64,000 bases of DNA from Scilla litardierei (taxonomy: Eukaryota > Streptophyta > Magnoliopsida > Asparagales > Asparagaceae), in assembly GCA_030789695.1 (NCBI GenBank), contig CM061139.1:10307878-10371877 (forward strand), in the 5' to 3' direction. The notes under the pieces were generated by a model. That model was not told where the DNA came from, made no database searches, and saw only the letters and a list, made by a program, of their open reading frames with translations. Position 1 is the stretch's first letter. The number at the start of each line of letters is the position of its first letter. Below, one piece after another: positions 22,241 to 33,958 of the stretch. A program made the position numbers and the translations under genes.

Positions 22241-22304
22241 CTATACGACATTAGATCAATGAAAAAGCTAGAATCATTTCGTGGACACCGGAAGGATGTG
22301 ACTG
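22241..22304 (+). pseudogene. Captured exon of an FY-like WD40 polyadenylation factor
   Basis: A 64-nt exon between a TTTTCAG acceptor and a GTTAGT donor encodes LYDIRSMKKLESFRGHRKDV. This is a blade of the WD40 domain of FY (plant Pfs2/WDR33), where a nearly identical stretch occurs. FY acts in mRNA 3'-end formation and flowering control. The phase does not match the preceding HCC2-like exon, so a chimeric transcript joining them would be frame-shifted. Confidence 0.78.
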
Positions 22305-23254
22305 GTTAGTAGAAGTTATTCTTATCTATTCTATTTCTTTCTTTCCCTTCGTAGTCCATAAGGTGATTTTTTCATTGATCTAGCTATATATTGGTGTAAA
22401 GACATATTTATGAAAAGTTGAAAACATATAGCATCAACGATTGAGTTATCTGAATATTGAAACTTGTTTCTTTATTATCTTTAATAACGTATTTGTATGT
22501 TTTTGAACTTCAAGCATATGGTAACCCCTCCTTTTTTTTCATTCCTTGAAGGTAAAAAACACAAAGCACATTCTACCATTAGGATTTCCTACGGTTATAT
22601 GGAGTAAATACTAAATGAAACCAATCTCTGTCTATTCATCTTTACTCGTGGAAACAGAACTGTTCAGAAATGCGGTTGAATGTTTGAGTTAGAATCTACT
22701 AGGAACCAGATGTCAATGTTAGTGCAACATTCTAGGTGATTTTTATAAAAGTAATTACGCTATGGCATTATTTGGGTTCAACTTCGTGACGATTTTCTAA
22801 ATTGATGCTATTAGATAGCTACTGCCAAGTTGTGATAAATCAATATGAAGAATATATTTATCTGCAACATGCAATTTCTGTGGAATTTACAGAATTTACA
22901 CTTTTTATGCAGGACCTGATATCTGATTGCCAGACTCTCTCAACAATCACTTGCTCTTGGCCGTCACCATGCAACAATTGAAAGAGGAATGGTTTCATAG
23001 CAGTAGAAGTTTTATGTTGATGTTAGTAGGTGTGTTACTCTCGATTATGTTGAACATTTGACAAGTTTAAGAACAAATATTGTATCAAAATTGTATCACC
23101 TTATAATGGAGGAAGTTAATGTTCATCTTGTATTAGATGAAGTTAATGTTCATGTGTAACTTTCTAGTTTATGAATAAATGTTTAGACGTATTTGTCTAT
23201 ACTATTATGTGTGTGTTCATCAGGATGTGTACAACTACTACAGGGAGATTTGCA
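22305..23254 (+). other. CACTA interior, right of the captured exons
   Basis: AT-rich sequence. A possible further exon starts after TTTATGCAG at 22921 but is not recognised and soon meets a stop. 22990-23170 looks like a 3' UTR. No transposase is seen. Confidence 0.4.
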
Positions 23255-23745
23255 ACAGCTGTAACCGTGATTTTTTTAATTTTGTACCTTTTTCGCAACG
23301 TTTTATAAAAGTTGTAATAAATGTTAGACAACGTTTTATAAAAGTTGTAAAAGAGTTTTAAGCAGCTATTTAAACCAGTTGTAATAGAAGTTTACATAAC
23401 CTTTTATAAACGTTGTAATAGAAGTTTACACAACTTTTAAAGAAAGTTGTGTTATTGCTTTACACAACCTTTTATAAACGTTGTAATAAAAGTTTACACA
23501 ACATTTATTAAAAGTTGTAATATCTCTTTACACAACTTTTTATAAACGTTGTAATAGAAGTTTACACAACGTTTAAAAAAGTTGTAATATATATCTATTA
23601 CAACGTTTGCTTACAATAGGCAGAAAAAGTGGTCTAATGAGCCGACCCTATTACAACTTCGCATATTACAACGTTTGTTAAAAAGTTGTCTGACCCATAT
23701 TACAACCTTTTTTAGAAGTTGTCAATGACCATTTTTGTTGTAGTG
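23255..23745. repeat. Right subterminal repeats of the CACTA element
   Basis: About 20 copies of ACAACTTTTATAAA/GTTGTAATA-type motifs in alternating orientation, ending in the terminal TTTTGTTGTAGTG. They mirror the left subterminal region. Confidence 0.85.
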
Positions 23746-24290
23746 GGCGTTGACATGCGAGAATCAAATAAGAAACCCGAAATACGAGACGCCAAAGGAC
23801 CGAATTTTGGATACTTGACAACCAGGTATACCATCCTCTCAGACCTTCTTCCGCCTTACATTTTTCCTCCATAGCTCGGCCTGAGAACTCGTGCTTGGTC
23901 TCTCCGTGAACCAATCTCGATTCCACCGAGCACTTCTTAGTCACCATCTGACTTAAGCACCGGAGGGACTTGGTCGGAACCAATGTCTGATCCCCCTGAC
24001 GAGCTCACTCGTCTGTGCAGATCAAAAGAGACATCAACCCACCGAACCTTCCCTTCGACATCCCATCTCTAGGATCCGACACCCTCGAGCACGTGTCCGT
24101 TCGGCCGACCGATCCAGGAGGCTGTCGCCCCGCCGAAGCTACCATTCGGTGCACCGATGCTCGGATCCGTGCATTCCCGTGCAAGCAAACGTGCGGCCGA
24201 CTGACCCTGAAGGCATTCACCGTCTCACGTGACAGCGACGACCTTTGGACCTCCAGACTATCAACCTTTGGTGAGAAAACACCCCGAAAC
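23746..24290 (+). mobile_element. Tat-type Gypsy LTR, right part (element J)
   Basis: Contains blocks shared with the LTR at 62624-64000: CTCCATAGCTCGGC, GGTCTCTCCGTGAACC, TCTGACTT followed by CACCGGAGGG, and TTGGTCGGAACCAA. The end resembles GTGAGAAAACAC in both. The blocks around the CCGGAGGG motif are typical of the R/U5 part of Tat-type LTRs. The minus-strand ORF at 23678-23983 is LTR sequence and not a gene. The end is uncertain by about 15 bp. Confidence 0.7.
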
Positions 24291-24299
24291 ATGAACACT

Positions 24300-25093
24300 A
24301 CTATGAATTTTAGTTAAGGTCTTCTTGTACACGCACTTGATTTGAAATTAGGTATATTGTTTATACAATAAAAATTTATTAATTATCAATTATCATGTTA
24401 ACAATCTTTTTCTTTTTTTTAGAAATAGGAATGTGATTCAATACACTTTGAGTGTTTATTTTCTCATTTGTATAATGAGTCATATTATTAGCTGGAGACA
24501 AAAAGTTTGAATTAACATGATTGATTAGGTAACGATGCTAAATTTTATGAACGATAAACCTCAAATCTTGGATGGCAGAAGAGGAGAGGTTAATTTTGCA
24601 AAAATGCGTAAGTGTTGAAGCAATGGTTATAAAGTTCCCAAGCTGAGAATATAATCGTTCTTAGCATCTCTTTGAGGTCTTCATGCTGTCATTTTTTATA
24701 ATGGTAGTATGGATTGATAGCTACTGGCAACATCTCTATTGAGAGGGAATATAATCGTTCCCTAGGATTGATTTTTTTTAGAGGGAAAATTGAAATTTTT
24801 TTTTTTCCTTTTTTCTTTTTGGAATAGATTTGTTATTAAGGTTTTTGACGTGTGTACATGATGATTCTTCTAACACGAAAGAAATTGGCGGAATTATCTA
24901 TACTAGATACAAACAGTCAGCATTAGAATTTGGGTCGAATCCGCATAAGCCCGGTTCCAAGGGCTAGCCCACCCAGCAGGGCTAGGGTTAGGGTTTGGGA
25001 TTTAGTTTTGTAATCATCTTCATCCTCGTGGGCCGTCAGATGCGATCCTACGGTTTGTATGTTCTGATTGAGAAAAAAGATTAGACCACGGCC
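24300..25093. other. Intergenic, AT-rich, upstream of the F-box gene
   Basis: No element or gene recognised. It holds poly-T tracts and a short duplicated phrase around GGGAATATAATCGTTC (near 24645 and 24745). The last part is the promoter region of the downstream gene. Confidence 0.5.
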
Positions 25094-25296
25094 TATATAA
25101 AGAGAATAGGAGTCTCTTGTCAAACCCTAGAGATTGACAAGAATTCACCGTCACGAAGATCCGGCATCAGGTAAGCGGCTATTTCCGCTGCATTAATGTG
25201 GCAAGCATGTTTAGATCGTATTTTTATCTCCTTGTTCCCAACATCGTTGGAGTTGATTCCCTGCAGGAACTGAGGTGTTATTGATCTTGCGCCAAT
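25094..25296 (+). promoter_or_regulatory. Core promoter and 5' UTR of the F-box gene, with a probable intron
   Basis: TATATAAA at 25094-25101 suggests transcription from about 25125. A probable 96-bp 5' UTR intron runs from GTAAGC (25171) to CCCTGCAG (ending 25266). The coding start at 25297 has the context AATATGGC. Confidence 0.65.
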
Positions 25297-26424
25297 ATGG
25301 CTCCTGTTTACGTGTCGACGGCAACAAGAAAGGAGCCCAGATGGTCCGACCTCCTGCAGGAACTTGTAGAAACGATCTTGATGCGCCTGCCTCTCGAGGA
25401 CCACTTTCACTTTGGCCTCGTATGCAAGTCGTGGTGGTCGGCCATGATCAGCGTCCGTTGCCTCCTCAAGCCTCCACCCATGCTAATTCTGAAGCCATGG
25501 CAACCTGACAATCGTTGTATCTATGACCCCGGTGCACGGGCAAGAGAGGCCGAAGCCACCCGTTTCTACGCCATACGCGGAGGTGGGAAGCATCGCGAAC
25601 TCTCGATCAGGCTCAACTCTTTCACCGCAAGGTGTTGCGGCTCGTCAATGGGGTGGCTGTTCATGGAGGACGTCAACAAAGAGTCAAGGGTGCACCTCCT
25701 GAATCCAGTCTCGGGGGAGAGTGTTTGGCTCCCAGCCTTGCCGCCTAACGTTACTCTGTGCGGTGCGTATGAAGTTGTGTGCTCGACATCGGCTTCTGAT
25801 CACGACTGCATCGTGGCATTGCAATGCTACATTCTCTCGACTAACGAGAGGGGGAGGGTCTGTTATACTGGCGTGTTGACATGCCGCCCGAAAGACGGCG
25901 GGTGGAGAGAGATACCAGCTTCGGGGAGCAGTTTCGCCTTGTACGAGGGCAGATTGCATGTTATTGCCGGGCGAGGAATGGACATTTACGATTTTGATCC
26001 CGACCCGAGAAAGATTGGCAGCTATCCGATATTTGATGACAGATGGGAGAGGTGGAGGCTGGCCGTTGTGGATGGGAAACTCCTCCTGCTCGTTGACAAT
26101 TGCACTGCTCCATTCCGAACTCATCGTGTGTACGAATTTGTCGACAACCGATGGGCGAAGATTCAGAGCCTGGGCGACTGGGTGTTGCTGATGAATCAAA
26201 ATTCGTCGCAGGCTTTCTCGACGAAAGAATCTCCGACGCTGGGATTTCGAGCCAACTGCATCTACCAACAAGCAGGCAACTCCTTGTACGTGTACTCGAT
26301 GGAAGATGACAGCGTCACGACCATTTCTCTCCCTAAGGCAGCGGACACCTGCTCATACAATATCTCCTCACCTTCTCCACTGCGTTGGTTCCAATTCTTC
26401 TGGTTTTTACCCCAATCCTGGTGA
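25297..26424 (+). CDS. F-box protein with a DUF295-like C-terminal domain
   Basis: 375 residues, single coding exon. The F-box spans about residues 16-50 (WSDLLQELVETILMRLPLED, then LVCKSWWSAM). The remainder resembles the DUF295/KIB-type domain of plant F-box proteins: a SMGWLFMED block near residue 117, HLLNPVSGESVWLPALPP near 135, and a later KLLLLVDN block followed by YEFVDNRWAKIQSLGDWVL. F-box proteins are the substrate-recruiting subunits of SCF ubiquitin ligases; the target is unknown. GC content is higher than in the surroundings. The frame is unbroken and has a plausible promoter, and it is the only host gene here that looks functional. It belongs to a large, fast-evolving family, so orthology is not assigned. 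Confidence 0.85.
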   Translation: MAPVYVSTATRKEPRWSDLLQELVETILMRLPLEDHFHFGLVCKSWWSAMISVRCLLKPPPMLILKPWQPDNRCIYDPGARAREAEATRFYAIRGGGKHRELSIRLNSFTARCCGSSMGWLFMEDVNKESRVHLLNPVSGESVWLPALPPNVTLCGAYEVVCSTSASDHDCIVALQCYILSTNERGRVCYTGVLTCRPKDGGWREIPASGSSFALYEGRLHVIAGRGMDIYDFDPDPRKIGSYPIFDDRWERWRLAVVDGKLLLLVDNCTAPFRTHRVYEFVDNRWAKIQSLGDWVLLMNQNSSQAFSTKESPTLGFRANCIYQQAGNSLYVYSMEDDSVTTISLPKAADTCSYNISSPSPLRWFQFFWFLPQSW

Positions 26425-27119
26425 CCACATCTGTAGTACTGCAAAGAAATTCAATCCCCATGCTTATAATTTGTACTTCTCTGCCTGCCACGTTCTTGAT
26501 TCCTCTTCTTTGTTTCTACTGTATTCCTTCACTTTTTTGTTGCTCCTCTTCTACTTGGTTTTAAGTTTTGGCTAGTACAAATCTTTTCGTCTACTATTTA
26601 AGAATAGTATTTTTTTTTAGTTATGTTCAAAGACAATCTTTCCGGCCTGTTGAACTGTGATCAAGTTAAAATATCGATATATATTTGAAGGGACAGTTTC
26701 CTTTAGTAGCATGACGTTAATGGCGTTTCACTCTAGTGATCATGCATAAGGTGGATCACCATCCTGGAATATCTCCAAAAACGTATCCTCTGTTCGAATT
26801 GCAGGTGAAAATAGGCTTAGTTCTATGAAGTTAGGCTCACCTATTTATGTGCCAGATATGAAGGTTAAAAAATGTCGACGGCCATTTGATCAGGTCGATC
26901 CCTTGTATTCTTTAGATCATTAACCCTGCCTTTTGAGCATGTAAGATGTTACAGAAGCTTGTTGGGGATTATCAACCCCAACTTTCCAGCATGTAAGATG
27001 GATTAAAAGAAATAAAAGAATAAGAAAATTTTAATGATTTGGTCAGTGGCCAGTCAATCACGATTTATTGCCCATGGGCACAACATGAGAGAAATCCACT
27101 TCGTTCAAAGCTTACGTAC
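26425..27119. other. Intergenic downstream of the F-box gene
   Basis: 3' flank with pyrimidine-rich sequence, then AT-rich DNA. No gene, LTR or known terminal repeat is recognised before the assembly gap. Confidence 0.5.
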
Positions 27120-27619
27120 NNNNNNNNNNNNNNNNNNNNNNNNNNNNNNNNNNNNNNNNNNNNNNNNNNNNNNNNNNNNNNNNNNNNNNNNNNNNNNNNN
27201 NNNNNNNNNNNNNNNNNNNNNNNNNNNNNNNNNNNNNNNNNNNNNNNNNNNNNNNNNNNNNNNNNNNNNNNNNNNNNNNNNNNNNNNNNNNNNNNNNNNN
27301 NNNNNNNNNNNNNNNNNNNNNNNNNNNNNNNNNNNNNNNNNNNNNNNNNNNNNNNNNNNNNNNNNNNNNNNNNNNNNNNNNNNNNNNNNNNNNNNNNNNN
27401 NNNNNNNNNNNNNNNNNNNNNNNNNNNNNNNNNNNNNNNNNNNNNNNNNNNNNNNNNNNNNNNNNNNNNNNNNNNNNNNNNNNNNNNNNNNNNNNNNNNN
27501 NNNNNNNNNNNNNNNNNNNNNNNNNNNNNNNNNNNNNNNNNNNNNNNNNNNNNNNNNNNNNNNNNNNNNNNNNNNNNNNNNNNNNNNNNNNNNNNNNNNN
27601 NNNNNNNNNNNNNNNNNNN
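27120..27619. other. Assembly gap (500 N)
   Basis: Exactly 500 undetermined bases, so probably a placeholder of unknown true length. The 3' LTR and the last part of element D are expected here. Reading frames that span it are meaningless. Confidence 0.98.
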
Positions 27620-29413
27620 TCAAGAGCATGGATGCTCTGAACTAGGGTGTCGGGGGGAGGTGGAGCAGAGGGTCGAACAGGTCGAACAGGTGAAGAACGG
27701 GGCTGTCTCACATGGCTGCTGTAAAGGATAGGCACAGCTATGGGGTGGTGCTCGGGTGCTGTGCTCACTAAGTGTGGCGCAGCCTCTGTGTGAGGCTGAG
27801 ACGCAGGCAAGGTAGGCGAGGAAGGAGCAGCAGCAGAAGCTGAAGTGAAAACATACGACGAGGCAGGCAGAGAGGTCAGTGATGCAGACGTGGGGACAGA
27901 TGTCACGACACTCTCTGAGAAGACAGCGGCAGTGAAGACAGTGAGGAGTGAGGTCGACTACTGGAGAGGTCGTGAAGGGTACAGAAAATAACTCCCCAGA
28001 AGCCGAGAACAAAAGTGAGGACATGGTCTCTACTGTGGCGGTAAAGGAGGTCTCTCCGCTCTCGAAAATGGTGGTGGGGCGCTCGGGGCTCACGGTGGAA
28101 ATGGAATCGACAGAAATAGGCACAGCGGAAGTAGCGGTGGTGGACGTGGACTCAGCAAAAGTTCTCCTGACACTAACAAACGTGTGGACAGAGGTGTCGG
28201 GAGGTGCAGACAGGTCAGGTGCGGGCTGAGGGATCACGGGGTCCTGGGGTGGAATGAGGAGCTCCTGTTGAGCATCCTCAGGCTCAAGCACGTATGTGAC
28301 GGGGATAAGGAGATCCATCGCTGGAATTCATTCTCCGCCCGCGGGTCCTATATGTGTCCGAGCAGGGATCGGGAGAACCATGTAATCAGCAATGAAAGGA
28401 CCGTGGAGCCACACCCATTGCTGACGACCATGAGGACGCAACATCCTCATCCGGGCCATAACGTCTATCGAGAGTGAAGTAGGGCCCGGTGGTCAAAGCA
28501 AGTCAGAAGGTAGGTCGACGCCGGTCATAAGGGCCAAGAGGGTAATCAGAACGCCGCAGCAAATAGGCGTCCGTGCGCCGATAGAAATAACTATGCAGTT
28601 GATGTACCAACTGGCAATATCAATCTCGACGGTGGGGACCAGGACGTCACTACCCTTATCGAAGACCCTAGGCCATGTCATCGCATAGAGCATGTAGAGC
28701 TCTGGCGTCGACAGTGTCCCGGGCTCATACCTCACAAGAAAAGTGGTCTCCCTAAGGCGTTGTGCAATGCAGAGGCAGGGGTGGAGAATGGCAGATGTGT
28801 TGGCCCTACTAGGGTTAAAGGCGAGTGGTGATCCCGTGATCCGTGTCCAAAAGGCGTGTGTGTCGAACGACGGGGGTGGGATGTGCGTGGGAGCGTAAGC
28901 GCGGTCTGGGATCGGTACAGCGGGCCACTGGAAGAACACTCGAAGCATGTCGAGAGTGACCTCGCACTCTTGATCCATCAGTCGAAATGAGCATCCTCCA
29001 GTGGTCCGGAAAATAGAGCTAAGGCCCTCAAGTGTCAGGCGGATGTAGGTATCCATCGACACCGACAGAAATTCACGACATCCCACGTTGTCGTACAATG
29101 TGAGCAGCCCCTCGAGTACCCCTAGGCAATATAAGTTAGCTAGGTGTGCAAACATAGAGGGTACAATCGAGCGATGGGAGATACACTCAAATTTGGCGCG
29201 GTGTGTGGCATCTCTGAACGTGATCCCCATCGCATCGATAGCGGGGGCTGGCTGTGCAGGTGGTGGAATGGGATCGGCAGGAGGTGGCTGTGTAGGTGGT
29301 GGGGGTGGGCTAGGTGGTGGGGAGTCTGCCCTAGCAGAAGAGGGACCAGGATCGCCTGACCTCTTCCACTTGGAAGCGGTCTCCCGAGTGCGTGGCCTAA
29401 GGCGTGGCGGCAT
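27620..29413 (-). pseudogene. ATHILA ORF-1-like gene of element D, broken
   Basis: The minus-strand ATG at 29413 opens a 306-residue frame with a P-rich N terminus (to about residue 60) and then a globular part containing VGCREFLSVSMDTY, the spaced FRL and a following FFQWPAVP block. This is the pattern of the plant ATHILA ORF-1 family. A frameshift near 28490 and a TGA at 28328-28330 interrupt it. The same protein can be followed on through HGPFIADYMVLPIP and, after the stop, MDLLIPVTYVLEPEDAQQ, then an S/T/P-rich tail into the gap. In Athila-type elements this extra ORF lies near the 3' end, and its function is unknown. Confidence 0.68.
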
Positions 29414-29974
29414 GCATGCCGCAAGACATGCCCACTCAAATAAAAATGCGACGTGCTAAATAATGGAACGAGTATACATGAGCACGACTTGAGAGCAAAA
29501 TCTGTAGTGTTCGAAGAAACACCTCCTCCTCAAAGCTCCAAATGCGTCCAGAATCTCCCCCAAGCTCCCCCAAGGTAACCTGAAACGCAAACAATAAAAT
29601 CAGCGAATGACAATCAATATATATGGGGAAGATAGGGGATAATTGATATATATATGAATTAATTTGAATTTGGGGCGCAATGGGTGTACGGATAAGGAGA
29701 ATGAAGAAGAAAAATGGAATTGGGGCGAAATGGGGGTTGACCGGCGGCGGGGAAGGCGGCGCCGGTGAAGAGGAACGGCGGGGAGGCGTCGACGACCGGC
29801 GGCGAACATCGGTCGGCGGCGGAGCGGCGGCTCGGGTGGCGTTAGGCATCTAATCGGGCGAAGGGAGTCGAAGGGGCAGCGGGCTCGGGCGAGGTTTGGG
29901 GGAATTTTGGTTTTCGAAATTCGTGCAGCCCGCAGCCCCTTATATAGGATAGTTGCAACTCGACCGAGTGACGA
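29414..29974 (-). promoter_or_regulatory. Internal promoter and leader of the ORF-1-like gene (element D)
   Basis: On the minus strand: one palindrome (CTCGACCGAG form, 29960-29969), a TATA box (TATATAA, plus-strand 29940-29946), a leader rich in CCCCAAACC and GAGCCC, a first ATG at 29849 opening a P/S-rich segment, and a splice-acceptor-like TTTGCGTTTCAG near 29580. The Tekay-like element inserted at 29975 separates this promoter from the rest of its palindrome array, now at 40295-40604. The leader resembles that of the Copia ORF at 2451-2736. Confidence 0.55.
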
Positions 29975-32900
29975 TGTCACGCCCCGCTTCCCAAAAGATT
30001 GATTAGCGAGGCATGGCCAGCCCTCATGGACTAGACCCGTTGAGGCTCGGGGTCCAATAAGCGTCCATGGCAAGTTATGATGCGGAGGGGAAGGTCCGAT
30101 CAAATGATTTAGCATGAAACAATAGAAATAGCAGTAAAAAGATATTATTCAAACGCAGAAGGTAACCAACAAAGAGTTTAACATAAAGACTAAAACTGTA
30201 CGTACCGGAGGCAACTAAAGAGGTAAGAGTCTGCGGGGGATCCTTAGGTTGTGGCAGCTCTGTCAAGTCTGTGACATGTGCAAAACACATGTCAGCAACG
30301 AACTAATGAGACCATAAGTTACTGCAGTTATACAATTCTAGCAGTTCTAAATGAAATTTAAAAGACAACTACACAGGCAGTCCTAGAAAGCAGGAAATAA
30401 GTAATGGTTATTCTAATCGATCTGCTAGGGGTGTCCATCTAGTCAGATCGTCTAAGAGTTGTTCATGTAGTTCTGTCAATCTGTCAGGGGTGTCCATCTG
30501 GTCAGATTGTCCAAATCTAGAAAAGGTCAAACGACCGGAATGCATCCCTGCGAAGCAAACAGGAGTGCACCAACTGCGATACAAAGATAAAGCCTAAGGA
30601 CTCAAGCTGCGTAGGCGGAGGCGAGCTACCCCCCAGGCCCAGCTAGACTCTTTTGTCCAACCCCACCCGTGATTCGTTTGTGTTATGGGCACGAGCCAAC
30701 AAACGCTCCATCTAGACACGAGACAAGACAAGGATCACGAATGATACGACGTATCATACCGAAGCGCACCAGTCACGGGTGAGCCAAAGCTGGGGAGCAC
30801 CAGTGCTCAATGGTCACCCCCGTCGTCGATCCGAAACAAATCGTTAATCATGAATGATACTACGTATCATACCAGAGCGCACCAGTCACGGGTGAGCCAA
30901 AGCTGGGGAGCACCAGTACTCAATGGTCACCCCCGTCATCGATTAACTATCCGTAAGCGAGACATTCCTGGACGAGCCAACAAGCGCTCCACAAGTCCAT
31001 AAGCGAGCCGTCTCTGGCTAGCCAGCAGACGCTCCACAAGAGTAGTGCCAACCTCCGTATAGGAGAGGCCCACGCCTGTGATCTTCTACAAAGATCCACA
31101 CAATTATAATGTCTGGCTTATTAATGAGCATGTGAGGTTTAAGTTGCATCTTAAGAGTGAGTTCGAGCAGAAAGTAACATGTGATCATTTTCAAGTATTT
31201 TGCAGAAATAAATCTAGCAGTTCTAACTTCAATTCTAGAAAAGCATAAAAGCAGTAACTAAAGTCTCATTCCTTGCCTGAAAGATTCCGACAAGGATGTA
31301 GTCCAGCAGGGTCTGGGTCAACCAATGGATCTACGGAACCTGTACGATAATCCTATCATCATAATCATGCACTCTAACATCCACAGGCAACGTCATAAGA
31401 TAAGCCAGATTAACTGGGCCCGCTTTGGGTCACCAGACCTATGGTCCCATATTATTAATCTTGATTAGTGAATTATCAGACAACCGAAAAACCGATTTTT
31501 ATCTTGTTTAATAAGGTTGGGTTGGGGGTCCTAAAAGTGTAGAACGTTACCTCGACACGACGCGAAAGCTACACTGGCGTCGGGTAGCGACGCCAGGGGT
31601 TGGAATCCGGTTTCGTGAACGGTACGGAACGTCGGTTTCTCTGAGATAAAACACGTGCACGAATAAGTTCGTACCGTCAGACTAAAATTATTAGACAACC
31701 TAAGACGTCTAATGAACCAATTTTAATTAGATCTCTAGTCCAAGACAGGTGACACTATCAATAATGATGGTCACAAAAATTAATTAACCCGATAATTACG
31801 GCGCGATGCTAGTAAGACAAATAAACAACAATTTAAATAAATAACCTAAGCCAAAATTTAAATGTAAGTCATCTAAATGAGTTATTAACCCTATCATGAT
31901 TATTTAGCCTATAAGTCTAAGTCACCCACATATGATATGGTTAGTACTATTAAAGGGGTACTGTTGCAACAATTATAAGACTGTTCACTTGAGGGTCCAC
32001 ATACCCACATATGATAGTCCTAGTTATGGGTATACTCAAGAATTGTAAGACAACAGCTATCTCATAGGGCTTGCAAATCTCGTCCCCTACCGAAAATGAG
32101 CATCTGTAGTTTAATACCAAAGACAACAACTGCACACCCAAAAGAGCTTGTAATGCTATTGTGGCCATATAAAACCAACCCAAAATCAACTCGACTTCTT
32201 CTAGCCAGAGGGTGGAGATTGGCGACCGAGCAAGGCTGACAGGGACGCGAGGGGATGGTATCAACTGTCCGAGGAGCAACAACATGTCGCTGTCGCGCGT
32301 CGGAGGCCCGGGGAGGCGCTGTTGTCGTGCCTGGGCGGCGCTCTCCAACTAGAATGGCGCCTGGCGGAGCCGTGGCCGCGACAGCGGCGTCTGCAGTGAA
32401 GAACGACGGCGAACCTGGCTGCAGCGGCGGATCTCCGACGGCTCACGACGGAGACAGAGTCGTGGGAGTCGGGGCGACGGCTCAGGTCGTTGGTGATGAA
32501 GGGCAAGGCCGGGGAGCTACGGCGATGAGCTCCGTCGTGTGCCTGAGCGCCGCTGTCTCCAAGACAGCGTCCGATGAGCTGATGCGCTGGCCGAGCACGA
32601 GGCGGCGGCATGGTCCTTGGTCGGAGGAAGTCCGACGGGACCGGTCGGGGCAGGGATGGGGCGGAGATCGATGGGGATGCTGCTGCCTTAGGAACGAAGC
32701 CTGGCGGCGCCGCTGCGCATCTGGGCGGCGCTGCCACCATGACAGCATCGGAGAGTGATGCAGGGCGGTGCCGAAATCGGACGAGAGGGAGGGCCGGACG
32801 AGGAGAGGGGGTTGGTCGCTGGCGTGAATGGGTTTGTTGAGGGATGAACAGGAACGGCGCTGGGAGATTTAGGCGTGAACGAAAAGAACTGGGGGCGGCG

Positions 32901-33958
32901 CTCCTTGGCTTTTGGCTGGGAGAAAACGAGGCTACCTAGGGTTATAATATAAAGGGGATGATGGTTAAAAAGACTCACGTGACTGGGCTTAAGATTTAAT
33001 ATTATAGGGATGTAATATAATAGCTGAGTGAGACAGAAAATGCCTAAGTTATATTATAAATTGAGGGGATGTTCTTGTGGGCCTAGGGTTAATGATTAGA
33101 AATTTTGATGTACATCAAGTTTGTACAGCAGTTAGCCTCTTAGAGTTGTTGTACCATCTTATTATAATTATTATTATTATAAGGAAAACCCAATCATAAG
33201 CTGTGGGTGTTTTGGGCTAGGTGGTCTCCGGTTTCTAATAGGAAATAGGGTAGGTTTGCAAGGAGTAGGTGCAGGTTATACTAGGTTCAAGGAAATAACC
33301 TATGTTCTAATTTTCTTTGTGTGCTGAACAGGTAGCAGCCCGTGAGCATGGTGGGCTGGGCTCGTGGTCGGGGCTTAGGTTAGATGCTATAGGCTTAAGA
33401 TTCTCCTTCAATACTAAAACTAGGGTTTGCATGTGCATTACGTGCACGTGCATCGAGGCATGGTTCCGGGGCATGCACAGAGCTCCGAGACACCCAAGTG
33501 CACATGCGTGCGGGGTTGGTTGGGTCCGGTTATGCTGATACAGCGGAAAACGCCGTATCGGATCAATACGCGTGATACTGCCGAGATACGCGTTCTGTTC
33601 GTGCATGCGGGGTCTCACTGGTCTACGGGGGTCGCCTACAGGTTCCTGGCATAAGTACGGTCATGTACGTGTGGTTCGTCCCAGAATCGCCCGTCGATTT
33701 GCGTGTATATAGCGTGTTGTTCAAACGGTCGGTGCATAAAGCAATTCCAGTGTGAACGAGGTGTTGGCTTGGGTTGACACGTGTTCCCAAGTCGGATACG
33801 AGTCACGGAGGCTATCTATAGGTTCAAGCAAGGTTCTAGGGTCCTACTGCGTGCACAGACGACATCTGCTATGCACACAGACCAAATCACTTTATGCACA
33901 GGCCTAATTGCTATGCACACACACAAAATTCAAATTGGCCCGAAAACAGGCCGTTACA
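29975..33958 (-). mobile_element. 3' LTR of element E
   Basis: 3,984 bp. It includes a two-copy tandem repeat of 113 bp (about 30733-30958) and a GC-rich block at 32255-32850 with long frames on both strands. These frames occur in both LTRs, change between copies like non-coding DNA, and do not match a known family, so I do not call them genes. Confidence 0.85.
30733..30958. repeat. 113-bp tandem duplication in the LTR of element E
   Basis: Two copies, each with GAATGATAC, a CGTATCATACC block and CACCAGTCACGGGTGAGCC. The same pair occurs in the other LTR (about 36892-37117), so it pre-dates this insertion. Confidence 0.85.

Larger units (their letters stand above)
18216..23745 (+). mobile_element. 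CACTA (En/Spm-type) transposon carrying host gene fragments
   Basis: The termini are CACTACAACAAAA at 18216 and TTTTGTTGTAGTG ending at 23745, perfect inverted ends. They are flanked on both sides by GGC (18213-18215 and 23746-23748), the 3-bp target duplication typical of CACTA elements. Length is 5,530 bp. Subterminal regions are packed with TTACAACTTTT/AAAAGTTGTAA repeats. No transposase is visible, so the element is non-autonomous. The interior carries exon-like pieces of at least three host genes with introns kept, all on the plus strand. It is inserted in the LTR of element J. Confidence 0.95.

Noticed and set aside
25684..26271. 195-residue minus-strand ORF
   Set aside because: Antisense shadow of the F-box gene.
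27034..27906. Long ORFs across the N block
   Set aside because: They consist of undetermined bases and carry no information.
32255..32850. Long GC-rich ORFs on both strands in element E, and their copy at 38475-38990
   Set aside because: They are in LTRs, differ between the two LTRs as non-coding DNA does, and show no recognisable domain.
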